A stretch of DNA of 64,000 nt from Pezicula radicicola (taxonomy: Eukaryota; Ascomycota; Leotiomycetes; Helotiales; Dermateaceae): the NCBI GenBank assembly GCA_003008705.1, contig PDUO01000041.1:385484-449483 (forward strand), in the 5' to 3' direction. The position numbers and the translations under genes are program-made. The notes beneath the pieces are model-generated. The model was not told the origin of the DNA, did no database searches, and was given only the letters and a program-made list of their open reading frames with translations. How positions within the stretch are numbered: the first letter of the stretch is position 1; each line of letters opens with the position of its first letter. Shown here one piece after another: positions 1 to 10,639 of the stretch.

Positions 1-887
1 ATAGTAAGTTTTAAGGAAGGATTTTAGAACGTGATGGTTCGCTCTTCTAAGGTTGAAAGTATTAGATACTAGAAACATTACGTCTATTAGAACGCAAAAC
101 ATTGAGTAATAGCAGCAGACTGGCTAGTTACTAGCAGGCCAGTTCTTAAAGGTCCAGGTTAGTAATTGAACTTTGACACATGCTCTGCAGTCCATAGAGT
201 TTGCCAATTCTTAATAATTTGCTCCTCTATACCAGTATTATTATCCATCTTCAACTTATCATCTTTTAACTCCTTGAGGTCATACCAGGTCTGCCTTATT
301 CTTACTTGCCGAACAGAATCTCCTATCTTTGCAACTAGATCGACTTCTTGATTTTTAATCTTAAGGATGCTAAGCCATTATAAAACGCCGAAAAACATAC
401 CTGCGATAAAAGTGAAAAATTGCAAAAGGCATTCCAGAATCTTCAAGAGCTGGCCCGATTCATAGGGGCATGTTGTCAGCCCAATCAAGAATAGGTATAA
501 GCTCCAAGTCAGACTAGTGCACGATATTGTGAGATACCAAACAAACAGCTGCCACTCCTGAAAGATGCAGCTGATCAAAGATTACACGCTTCTATGTCGC
601 TTTCAGATGTGAAATGATGTTACAGTGGGCACTTTGAGATGCTTTCTGTGTAAGAGTTACCTTTTCTGCTATCATCTCCGCACTATCCTTCTCGGCAGAA
701 ATCCCTATGTGGTGGATGAGCGATAACCTGAGGGATGTGACCTTTCATCAATGCCCCCCCGCATATTCCACTTTGCATGAGGCAATCGCCGTACACAATC
801 AACACCAGTCGTCCATTAACAGTCGGCTCCACCCCCAATTGAAACGAGAGTTCGTTAGGATCGGTTTGTCAGGAGCCAACCGCAATC
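1..887. other. Non-coding or unrecognised DNA
   Basis: I see no supportable gene here. Short open frames exist on both strands but none shows a recognisable motif or codon pattern. The right edge is the 3' end of the SDR pseudogene. Confidence 0.5.
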
Positions 888-2179
888 TACATCACGGTGA
901 GAAGCAGTATATTACGACGGAAATATGACCCCTTACCTATTGGTATTTCTTGGCCTGTCATGGACAGGTTCTTCGCAATGGCAATGTAAATCTCAGCGCA
1001 TTCCTCAACTTGCGGCTAGGCTAAGGTTAGCGGACGAATTATATAACATCTCACCGAAACAATATACGAACAATGGCTTTCAATGGTGTCTGCTGCTCCC
1101 AGTTTTGGATGAATTCCCTTAAATATCTGTTTCCCTGGATTCTCGGTCAGACTAAAGGTCCTGGCTAGCGAAGAAATCGGTATATATTACCCATTCTGTG
1201 AGTAGAAGTCCAGGAATGACTGCATTAACTCGAATCTTTGCATTTTGTGTTTGTGCTAGGCACTTCATTAGATGCAGTGCTGTAGGCTATATTAGTCTCG
1301 TCTTATGTCACATGGGATAAGTTCGAGTATACCAGCTGCTTTGGAGACAGAATAGGCCATGCTACTGCCGGAGATCGAAGCTCCCTGAAACGATAATTAG
1401 TCGACGAAGCTATTCGCAACGACCCCACAAAAAGTTTCGCATACCGCTGTTGATGCTGTATACAAAAACACCCCGCCATCTTTATTGTTAGAGAGAATAG
1501 TCTTGGCGGCTCGGAAGAGATTTAAATTTCCTTTAACATTCGTGTTCCAGCACTAAGTAGAAACAATTTTTAGCTGGTGGGTTGTAATATTGAGGAAGTA
1601 GTTCCTACTTTGTCCCATTGGTCATCGGAAAGAGCATCTAAATCTGCGAAGTTCGAGAACTCCGTCCAGGCCTTTGCTTATCAACGAAATAGCCTCGCAG
1701 ATGCGTTTGTCTCTTGCTTTTGGGGGAGGAGCGCTAACCGCGTTGGAAACGATAATGTCCAGGCCGCCCAACCTCTCTACGCACTAAGACACTAACCTTT
1801 CGCAATCAGTTCTCTGTCCCACGTCCTGTTCAGAGCCATGTCAGTCTCTCCAATTCACCATGCACAATCACATAGCCGTATAGATATCACTACCTTGTTC
1901 TTGCAGGGATGGACGAGACATACTCCTTGTAGGCACACAACCTCGACGTTGTATTGTATATTCAAAGCCTTCGCCAGCTGTTCGGTGTTGTCTAAACTCG
2001 AGACATAATTTAGAGCGACATGGGCTCCCTCCCGGGAAAATGAATTTGAATCGCAGCACCCAGCCCCCTGCGAGTTTTCTCTTCATTATCACCACAAACG
2101 ATAAGCTTCTTGTATTTGAGAACACGAACCTTGAGGCCCCCGTAATCAGCACCCTGCGCTGCGCGAGAGAGTACGGCAT
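888..2179 (-). pseudogene. Short-chain dehydrogenase/reductase (SDR), intron-containing, inactivated
   Basis: Reading the minus strand through plausible GT-AG introns gives a near-complete SDR. It has the Rossmann start RRVLITGAS, then GLGAAIQIHF and GAHVALNY, then LDIIVSNA, then the catalytic stretch with S and Y-x3-K in SMAYSVSKAA, then IRVNAVIPGLLLTEW, and a C-terminal AKNLSMTGQ. At least four introns keep this order. Two lesions are visible. One base appears to be missing between IHF and REGAHVALNY (near 2035-2045). A TAG stop lies just before VERLGGLDIIVSNA (near 1790). The family would be an NAD(P)-dependent alcohol/ketone oxidoreductase, probably cytosolic. The promoter side carries the shared cluster element at 2529. 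I chose the start at the ATG in front of the Rossmann motif; a slightly longer N-terminus is possible. Confidence 0.75.
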
Positions 2180-3524
2180 GTTTATCGAGAGCTCGATTAG
2201 TCCACACTATAGGAGATAATAGATATTATGTTCGTGATATAAGGGAACTATGAATATAGCGAGGGGCCTTACGCAGCCCACTTTGCCGAAACTATTCTTC
2301 TCAACCAGGATCCGATGGTCGGGAAACCCCAATACTAGTGACAAATCTGCTTCAGGCTTTGACAATTTCCTGTCCGGCGCTCTATTACACGAAAGAGTAA
2401 TCTTAATCTTCCATTTGAACATGTCCTAATCCTCCGTCGGGTGTACAAATGCGACTGACTACCTTACCACTTGTTGAATTTGTCGGAATACCGAAACCCA
2501 CCGCCTCATACCTGCTTTTCTTCTATCTGCGGGGCCGAGCCTATCGCGAAGGCCAAATGCGGAGGGAGTTCGGATTGAAGGTGCCATAACTAATTGGTGA
2601 GGGGGTAGTTTCGACAATTGAGGACAACTTTCGAATTCCGATATATTTTTAGGTACATTTTTAACTATATTGTAGTCGAAATTTTGCATCTGCACAGTCG
2701 AAACAGTCACCTAGACATCAGAAGGCTTTGCGTCATAGTCATTTGTGAAACTTCGTGTCGCATTTTGAGCTAATATATGGTGCTGAACTGCTAGGGATAG
2801 ACAAAATTGTGTACCTTCTCACAGGAGCCTTTTAGCATAACTAAATAATATCTACTATCATCTGTTCATTCACCTCTGATCCGAACCTTGTGATCGGCAG
2901 CAGCGTTTGTCAACATTAAATTTGTTTTATTACAAGTCGAGAAATTCAAGGTAGAACTGAAGACACACTACAGAACCCGGAACTGGCCAGCACAATGATG
3001 TAATTAAAAAGGTTTTGTATTGCAAACACCTCTTTAGCGTAATTATAAATATAGATCTTCAAATATTACGATCTGCCTTTCAGGTATCCTAGTATTCCCC
3101 AGTACTTCTTGCAAAGATGATAAGCTTAGCTGTTCCTAAGCAGGCAACGACACTGAAAATACTAGAAAAACATGATGTCATGATCTGAAGTACGGTGAAT
3201 ACTCTGAAATTGATGCCGGTCAGATAATATCTCAAAACTTGTAGAGAAGGGAATCAGGATAGTCGTATGGTGCTTGTTGCAGAGACACAGACTTCTTAAA
3301 CCATGCTCTCTTCACCTAGCCGCAAGACAGAAGTTAGGCACAGCTCCTAGCTCATCTGAGTCTCGCCCGTAGATATAACTGAGTTATGCTCATAGCAGAA
3401 GCGTACATTATCTACACAAAACTCTCGTACGATATTTTCGCCGTACTTCTTCCACAAAATAACCGGTGGACGTGACCAGCATGTAAATATGGTGACAGTT
3501 CCTACTTGGTCATATCTAGCTCAT
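2180..3524. other. Intergenic region upstream of the SDR pseudogene
   Basis: Apart from the operator-like site at 2529-2539 I see no supportable gene. A minus-strand open frame around 2459-2710 shows no family motif and overlaps that site, so I do not call it. Confidence 0.45.
2529..2539 (+). promoter_or_regulatory. Shared cluster element GCGGGGCCGAG, SDR promoter
   Basis: The exact 11-mer GCGGGGCCGAG lies about 350 bp upstream of the SDR start. It contains inverted CGG and CCG half-sites spaced by two bases, a layout used by many fungal Zn2Cys6 regulators. The same 11-mer, or a one-base variant, recurs in four other promoters of the window. Confidence 0.6.
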
Positions 3525-5109
3525 CTATTTGCTGGCCGGCAGAACCTTGTTCGTCAGTTGACCAAAGCCAATGGGAGTCCCATTGGCACTTGTAGCCCAA
3601 GCTTCCATTGTCACCTCGTCGCCATCTTCTATGAAGGTGCCGCCGATACCAGGTACTTCGCGCTGTCCATCCCAGTTCATTTCGATAAGACAGCCGTTTC
3701 GACCAGTAGTTCGATCGGGCCAGTCATACTCCTTTATCACAAACATGTTAGAGTCTTTCCAAGGCAAGTAAAAGGGCAAATTTTTTTTTTGATAGAAAAC
3801 AATCAATGGTGCCATAGACTGTGTCTAACTCTTACTCACTGGCGAGGAAATTGTTCCAGAACCCATAAGTTCCCCAGTTCTCAAACCGCAACCGGAGCAT
3901 GTACGATAAGCGATGAGCTGAGCAGGGGTCCAAAATGCATGCCTGAGCAACGTCTGGGATACATGGGTGGACCTGCCATTTCCTGGATATTTGATCGTCA
4001 GCATATACAACAGTAACCATCCAAACTAGTGGTCCCACGATTCATGAAAACATTAAATTTAATGTCCGGGATCGTTTTTTCGAGGCTACGGTGTTGTAGG
4101 TAGCCTGGTACTTGGCCATCCTTCTGGTTTCGCGGCCGGACAAAACTTGACGGAGAGATGGCTTCAGGGAGAATAATCCACGGGGACACACTAGCAGCGA
4201 ATGCTTTGCCATTGAATGGACCTGCAGGCACCATCTCGAAGGACAGGATGTCGCGCGCTGACCAATCATTAAGTAGACCGAAGCCAAAGATGTAATCATA
4301 TGCTTCATCCGGGGTTAGGCTCTTGCTGAAGGGTAAATCATTACCGATATAGAACGCCATCTCCATCTCATAGTCGAGCTTTTCCGAGGGTTGAAGAGCC
4401 ATTTTACCTGCGATTGAATTGAAGAAGCCCTTGGGTCTAGCAAAGGATGCCCCAGTGGGTAAAATGGATGAAACGCGACCATTATAGCCCATTGGGTTCT
4501 TATAGAAGACTGCCGTCTCGTCCATGGCGAGTCCTGTTATTTGGAATAGCTAAGGGTCCGATTAGCTATCGTGTCCTTCAAATTCTGTGCTTTAACGGAA
4601 TGGCACATTGGAGAGTGGATAAACCAGATATGGCTTACATTACTGACGTGTTCCTCAAACGCACTGAAATCGGTAAACTCTGGTATAGCCATTGGGATGT
4701 GGAGTTCGACATCTTGGACAGGGTAAAATGCCTCTTTGTTTAGTTCGGCGTTCTTGAAGAGGGGAGAGTCACACGACGACAACAACGCTATGATAGTCTC
4801 TCTCGCCTTCACTCGCACAGACTTTGGTAGACGCGCAAAGCTATTGAGTGCATCCTTGAACATATAAAGTCAGCATTCTCGATCACATAGCCAACAAGAA
4901 TAGCCTACCTGTGCAAAGATGTCTCCGAAAGAGCTGGACACACGAGAGAATAAACCCCGCCTTTCAAGGGCGGCTAGATCTACCACATAATCTCCAATCG
5001 CGGTACCAGCTCGTTTTACACCACCTTCCCGAGGACTGAATATCCCGAAAGGAATATTCTCTATGGGAAATGGGCTCCCTCTCTCAATGCGAATAGGAAA
5101 TGTCGACAT
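3525..5109 (-). CDS. Fumarylacetoacetase (FAH)
   Basis: This gene hydrolyses fumarylacetoacetate, or a related ring-opened acid, in the cytosol. Five exons joined by GT-AG introns give about 420 residues, the normal fungal FAH length, with the N-terminal FAH domain (IENIPFGIF). Catalytic and metal positions of the family are visible: FTDFSAFEEH (Asp and the general-base His), YNGRVSSI (Arg), YEMEMA (paired Glu ligands), LNDWSARD (Asp and Arg), GPFNGKAF (Lys) and GSGTISSP (Thr). The Gln that follows SARDI in canonical FAH is Leu here (SARDILSFE), which could alter substrate fit. Exon frames join without a stop. One donor, GTAATG near 4637, is weak. It sits beside flavin monooxygenases, a GST and an extradiol-type dioxygenase, so a role in an accessory ring-opening pathway fits better than housekeeping tyrosine catabolism. 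That role is inference. Confidence 0.85.
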
Positions 5110-5364
5110 CACGAGGGCCTTAATCACTATATGTGCTGATGGTACTGCGCGTTATTCAGGATTGGCAGAGATTATTGAGTAATTCCCAGAATAAATTAGA
5201 AAGCTAAGTCCTCCCAGATAAATGCTTATTTCCTAACAGGAATCCCTCCCGTCAAAGCGACCACGAACCCATGGCCACATCGGCTAACTGTCGGGAGAGA
5301 GGCTACTAGTAGCATCAAAGTTGCCGAGACAATCTAAATAGTTCGGTACCCACCCTTCGGGACC

Positions 5365-5774
5365 TCAAATGTGATGCCCTTCAAAGTTTTTTGCTCTCGC
5401 TGCTCTCCCACACAAGCATCCTAATTGACCACTCGGGTCGCCTGACGTGACTTCTTGGTAGGTGACAGTTCGCAAATACTTTCCAACCCAGAGGCCACCA
5501 GTATAACGTGCTGCCTTTTTCGTAGGTAGGACGCGATTTGTGCCAATCACCTTCGCAAACAAGTTATAATCTCGATTTCATACATGGGGGACGCATACTC
5601 ACCTTGTCATCATAAGACACCTAGGCTTTCTCACCAAGGAATATAGAACCATAATTACTCATGGCCTTGAGCGCCTCACTTGGATCTTGTGTGAGAATTT
5701 GGAAATGCTCAAATGCATACTTATCTGCAAGTATATAAACCTCGTCTAAATCGCCGGCAACGATAACTTATAAT
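5365..5774 (-). pseudogene. Histidinol-dehydrogenase-family fragment (C-terminal part)
   Basis: The minus strand encodes VAGDLDEVYILADKYAFEH, LTQDPSEAL, SNYGSIFLGEKA, then after an intron VIGTNRVLPT, AARYTGGLWVGKYL and CGRAARAKNFEGH. These are C-terminal landmarks of the histidinol dehydrogenase family; the usual form is GTNHVLPT with ARYTGGLWVGK. Everything N-terminal to the ADKYAFEH region is missing. A TAG stop interrupts GEKA-VSYDDK near 5622, and His of the GTNH motif is Arg. In fungi this family includes non-histidine dehydrogenases found in accessory clusters. It is a relic and should not make enzyme. The upstream edge lies within 30 bp of the end of the AIF-type pseudogene, so a deletion probably joined them. 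Confidence 0.7.
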
Positions 5775-5798
5775 AAAAACAAGTTTTACACTCTGTGA

Positions 5799-7057
5799 TC
5801 AAGCACCAAACAATGAAATATTAGAACCATCGACGGTTGGTCCTAGGTTCTGTGTAAAATATGTCTTCCCCTTGATCATGACTGCCGTGAAACTAGGGAA
5901 TTTTATGCTTCCTATATAACCAGTGCCTGCTTTTCTACCAATTGGAACGACCGGCATATCTTATAGAGAATCGGCAAGGCTGTACATTTGTAAAGGCATA
6001 GTCGAGGAGACATACCTCTTTCGTCCTCCGAATACCGCACGAAGTCTACGCCCTTCATTAACAGCCCAACATTCTTCGCGATATGCACAGACTGCTTCAT
6101 AGTATTCGTATATTGAGGCCTTTGCACGTTCGAGACTCTGCCCACAGCCCAAACATTTGTTCTACCCTACACCCTTAAAAACTCATCTACGATAACAAAG
6201 TCATTCGCGTCGAGGAAACTATGGGGTATGTATGAAGAGTTGGGGGTAAGCTCGGTAGTGGGAAGGTATAGGTCTGTGGCGATTTTGTCGCCATTTGAGA
6301 GTGTGAGTTCGGTTCGTCCATCTAGTATCAAAGATTTTTGTTTCGAGCTTGATGGTCACGTTGAGGCTTTCAAGTCTCTTTGCAGCGGTTTTGGGCACGT
6401 TTGAAGGTGTACCGTCGAGAATTTAAGGGCCGCTTGAAATTTTGAGGTTCTCGTTAGATATAGCCTACAACCGGGGTTTGCGAGAGTAACTGGGAAGTAG
6501 AGAGGGATCATCGCAGGCTGAAGGATGCTAATCCATACCAGTGTAATATTCTTCCGTGTCCTGTATTCAAATCCCAATTCACCAGCAGTCTCAACGCCAG
6601 TTGCACCACCGTCGCCAGTAGCAATGGAAGAAGCCCGTTTCACCTTGCCCTGGAAATCATGTAGCCTCGTACGATCCACGGCCCTTGAATAGTGTATCGC
6701 TCTTAGTCCTCGATCCTATTGCAAGAATCAAGATGTCAAAGCGGATGACTTGTCTCCATTCTTCGTAGCGATAGCGACGCTCTTATTCTCGAGATTTAGT
6801 CTTTCTGCCGTGCCAATGACGAATTCAAACCGACCCGCTGGATACTGCTTAAAACCTAGTTCAATTGCTCCGAATGATTTCTCATCGGAGACCTGTCTAG
6901 GCACAACTGCTCTTGGAGCGGCTATGTTCCAAAACAAGTGTGTGTTTGGACCAACGAGAATGATTCTCACATCGCCGATTTTGGGGTCCTGTTTGAGGAT
7001 TCAATGTGCAGTGCTCACTCCCACAAAGGACGAACCGAGAATTATAGTAGTCTTTAT
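5799..7057 (-). pseudogene. AIF/AMID-type FAD-NAD(P)H oxidoreductase, inactivated
   Basis: The reading order on the minus strand is TTIILGSSFVGVSTAH (FAD-binding Rossmann motif), RIILVGPNTHLFWNIAAPRA, DILILAIGSRTKS, the second Rossmann region GDGGATGVETAGELGFEY, KQSVHIAKNVGLLMKG, and the C-terminal GYIGSIKFPSF and MIKGKTYF. This is the layout of fungal AIFM2/AMID-like flavoproteins. Several lesions are seen. ATA stands where a start ATG is expected (7057). TGA interrupts the first Rossmann helix (STAH-stop-ILKQD). The frame changes near 6740 and near 6690. An intron splits the C-terminus near 6020. ATG to ATA and CGA to TGA are both transitions, as RIP would give. It is not expected to be functional. 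Confidence 0.7.
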
Positions 7058-7278
7058 GGTAAGGGGAGGACTTGAAGTCAACACAGTTGATTTTGAGGGT
7101 TGAAAAAGTTATCACAGAATAGTTCGAAATGTGTCATAGCAGCACGTAAGCGGGTGGCAGATTTATAGAATGTGCCTTTTGCATGAATGGTGTTGGGAAA
7201 GGCAATTTAACACTATAACCACGGCTAAGGATACAGCGACACTAGGTACGGCTCCCATTACCTTCGCACCTTCAGTAA

Positions 7279-7539
7279 TCACGTACCATTTTCGGCGCGT
7301 AGGGTACGAATATAAGTTTTATTGCCCTTTTCGGATATTAGGGTGCGAACACAACTAAGGCTACCATTTGGGCCAGTATCCCTCCCCTTTACAGGTCCGA
7401 TTTTAACTAGATCTAGGCTCTCCTCATAACTGAACAAAACCAATTCAGCCAATTTGACGATCCTGATCCTTCTCTTCACTACCACAACCCCCACCGCTCC
7501 AGTAACATACCCCTCTAGAGAAGCCCTCATTGAAGTCAT
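7279..7539 (-). other. Unassigned open frame, possibly an aldehyde-dehydrogenase N-terminal scrap
   Basis: An 86-codon frame contains IVKLAELVLFSYEESLDL and KTYIRTLRAENGT, which weakly recall the helix and DKTYGRT-like stretch near the N-terminus of aldehyde dehydrogenases. No catalytic Cys or NAD-binding part follows. The match is by eye and weak, so I give no function. It lies between the AIF-type pseudogene and the FMO-ADC gene. Confidence 0.2.
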
Positions 7540-7820
7540 TTAGAGCTGTGCTAAGCTAGGAGGATACGCCTTTACAGTAGGCAAAACAATTCGCTGATGG
7601 GCGTCAAAAGGTGTATTACGCGTGTGATGGTTGCCCGTCACTTAGACTACACATTCAGCGCGTCGGTGACATTCAATCACGCGGATTAGGAGGCCTCTTT
7701 TCACTAGTTTTAGAGAAGTAAGCAAACTTACAGTTGACAAGTAACGGTTACAGTCGCAATAAAGAGTACAATACTCTGGACTATCTGTTGAGATGCACTC
7801 CGCAAGCGATTTCTTCGATA

Positions 7821-10258
7821 TTATACCACCATTGCCGTCAAATGTTCGAGTTCCGCTTCTCCTTCCACTACCTTTGCCTCAACCACTTCGTAGATTGGAA
7901 TCTCCGCAAGCATGGAAATGATATGATGCAGAGTGGGCAATGCCTCCTTATTCAATGTATCAAAGGAGATGGTTGAATCTGAGGCTCTCAAGGTCTTGGT
8001 GACCTTTGGCCTCGTCATCATACATTTATTCGCCTTCGGGACGAATATTACGTGTTCGATCTCGGCCTGATCACTCCGCTGACCACCCAAATTCCCCACC
8101 TTGGGAATGTATTTGTATGCTAGAATACCTTCATCCTCTGCATCTTGGGTTTTACTGCTGTCTACCGCTGAGTCGACTTCGTGAAGTCCCTTCAGAACAA
8201 AGTCTCCAAATACAGCACCTTGCCACCCTGCTTGTACACGGTATGAGGTAGACCCTCGCCAGACATCTAGTGTAGAGTATACCTTCGATATTCCTGGGTC
8301 CTCTCGCCCAGCGGCAACTGAATCGGCTGAATTGTCAAACAGAACCGGTAGGAAGGTCCCGGTGATGACTCGTCCACCTCTTTGCTTGTACTGCACACCG
8401 TGAAGGTACAGTCCGAAGAACCTATGACTACCTCCACCAAGCCAGTCAATACTGTTTACAGTGGTCTGGGAGAAACTGGCTTGCACGACCGTTCCCGGAA
8501 CTTGGAAAGAGAATCTCTCAGTAGGAAATAGATTCTGAAGCAGCGTACGAGAAGTCTTGAACCGGATTGACGCGGATACAATTGTCGGTTGCATTCGGTG
8601 TTGATATCCAAGATCTGGGAGGGGTCCAAACGAGACTGGCATCCGCCAACGCAGACGTGGATTTCGGTTCCATTCCCACTGGCGAAGCAGTCTAGTCGAG
8701 TGGTCCCACTCATCATGCATGAAGTTGTAGATGGCAAAATTTCCAACCACTGTGAACGTTAGATCACTTCTGCATCAATATGGATACCTTATCCTCGACT
8801 CTTACCGGGTTTGCTTGTGTCGTCTAGGTCCTTACCTGCCACTCGTGAAAACTCTTGAATGGCGTGGGCTCGCTCATATCGCGCGCTTTCGTATAGATTT
8901 AGACGTTCTGGAATCTCCTCTGGGGTTGTCCCCGTAGATAGAGCCACACCCAATGCGGCGGCATCCTCAATGGCCTGCCCAGCCCCTTGTCCGACGTCTG
9001 GATTTCGATGTTATTTTTCACCAGCAAAAATATGACCAAGTTGGACTAACTTACGAGGTGTGAATGGATGTGCCGCATCACCAATTAATACAAGTTTTCC
9101 TTTTACCCAAGTCTCCAACTTGTCCATATCCAATAGCTCCCAGACCCTCAAGATGTCCGCATCCGCTTTTCCAATAATTGCAAGCAGGCCGTCATCAAAG
9201 CCTTCGTAAACCCTAAATAACGTGCTCTTATGCACCGTTGTATTCCAAGTGTCACCTTCTCCGCCTGTATCGGAGGCTACGGTCGGATGGATGAGGACAA
9301 AGTTCATGAGCTGATTGTTTTGGCATGGGTACATGACCGCTCGGCGATCTCTAGAGTACCACACAACCATTGTGCCTGGATTTTGGGCGTATCTCGCTGT
9401 CTTCGGATCCTCCAAGAGGATCTTGCGGGGAATTATGAAGCGGAAGCAGCTCTTACCGCTACTGAAGGGTCTTGTGTTTTCATCGATTGCCTCTCTCAGT
9501 CTTGACTGAGTCTCATTAGTCCGTGTATTGGGACGGGTTTCAAGATTGTACTCACATGAACACCATCTGCCCCTACGACAACGTCTCCTTGTATTGTTTC
9601 GCCATTCTCGAGCGTGATAGATCCGATTTCAGGATTAACTCGCACTACTTTACTGGCTGTCTGCACTCGTACGGGAGTGCCCTTTCCCTCTTTCGTCGTG
9701 GCTTTCTTCCGGAGCGCCTCATGCAGAGCAACACGATGAGCGAGTAACCAAGGCTAGTCATGTCAGTAAATGTTTGACCTGCTTCTAGGAGGAATGCTTA
9801 CATGTTGCCAGATTTTGTTTGACTCCCGGAGATCCCTGACAGCGGTGGTATTCCCATCCTTGTCCAAGTCCATCATCTAAATAATTCACCGTCAGCCTTT
9901 TCTTGAGATTCATTCATTCCTGCTAAACACACCCCTTCGGTCAAATTCGCTTCAAGATGTTCAGAATACAGTCCCAAGCGGCCTAGTAAGCCATTGGCAT
10001 TCGGTGCCAAATGGACAGCAAGGCCTACTTCGTTGGCAAGCCGCGACTGCTCATAGACCTTACTTGAAATTTAGCTGACAAGTCCTCACTTTAGAACGCA
10101 ACATAGACTCATACAAGAATCTGATGCCCCTGTTGTCTTAGGAAATTGGCCGCAGCAAGGCCTCCAATACCGGCGCCAGCAATCAAGATCTTCAACGGTC
10201 TGCGATCAGACATTTTCTCGTTCGCACTGTTCGCAGCTTCCTTGCTTTGCTCAATCAT
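7821..10258 (-). CDS. Flavin monooxygenase fused to an acetoacetate-decarboxylase-like domain
   Basis: Seven exons give about 700 residues with no stop. The N-terminal half is a class A flavin monooxygenase of the salicylate-hydroxylase type. It has the FAD motif ILIAGAGIGGLAAANFL, the VVVGADGVHS region, and the second FAD motif LIGDAAHPFTPHVGQGAGQ, the last completed across an intron. The C-terminal 300 residues, from VVGNFAIYNFMHDEWDHS to IPIYEVVEA, fit the acetoacetate-decarboxylase (ADC) superfamily. The shared frame across the intron near 8740-8815 shows that it is one gene. The likely reaction is NAD(P)H-dependent aromatic hydroxylation, perhaps coupled to decarboxylation or another ADC-fold step; the second activity is inference. 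I could not assign the Schiff-base Lys with certainty. It is divergently transcribed from the CocE-type hydrolase, with the shared operator between them. An alternative start lies 15 codons downstream. Confidence 0.85.
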
Positions 10259-10505
10259 TATGAGTATCTGATGTCCACTTTTAGTATCACGAAAAATTGG
10301 ATTACAACAGCCTGCAACCTGAGTAGTCTATTTTTGCAATCGCATTAGCAGAATTTAAACATGTTCTCAGCTTTCGGGGGTTTCTCCAGCGTCCCGACCA
10401 TTCACAGTTTCTGGGGGTAGGTAATAGTAGACATACCCGAGTTCTCAGCTCGGCCAGTTTCATAATCCTAAGGTCAGCATGCAGCAGAATGGGCACCCGA
10501 GAATT

Positions 10506-10516
10506 GCGGGGCCGAA
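10506..10516 (+). promoter_or_regulatory. Shared cluster element GCGGGGCCGAA in a divergent promoter
   Basis: A one-base variant of the cluster 11-mer lies between the starts of the FMO-ADC gene (10258, minus) and the hydrolase gene (10640, plus). The CGG-GG-CCG core is intact. Confidence 0.6.
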
Positions 10517-10639
10517 GTTTGGGTAGTCAATATGAAGAAGAGTACTGCTCGCCTCTTCTGTGTTCATTGGACAGAAATATGTTTTCTAGAATCAAAAGCA
10601 TCTACTTTTCTCCGTGCCCCTTTCCTTGCAGTGGAGACC

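Noticed and set aside
2459..2710. Minus-strand open frame upstream of the SDR
   Set aside because: No motif; it overlaps the operator-like site and is best read as promoter DNA.
3489..4016. Long plus-strand open frame opposite FAH
   Set aside because: It lies antisense to well-supported FAH exons and shows no family motif.
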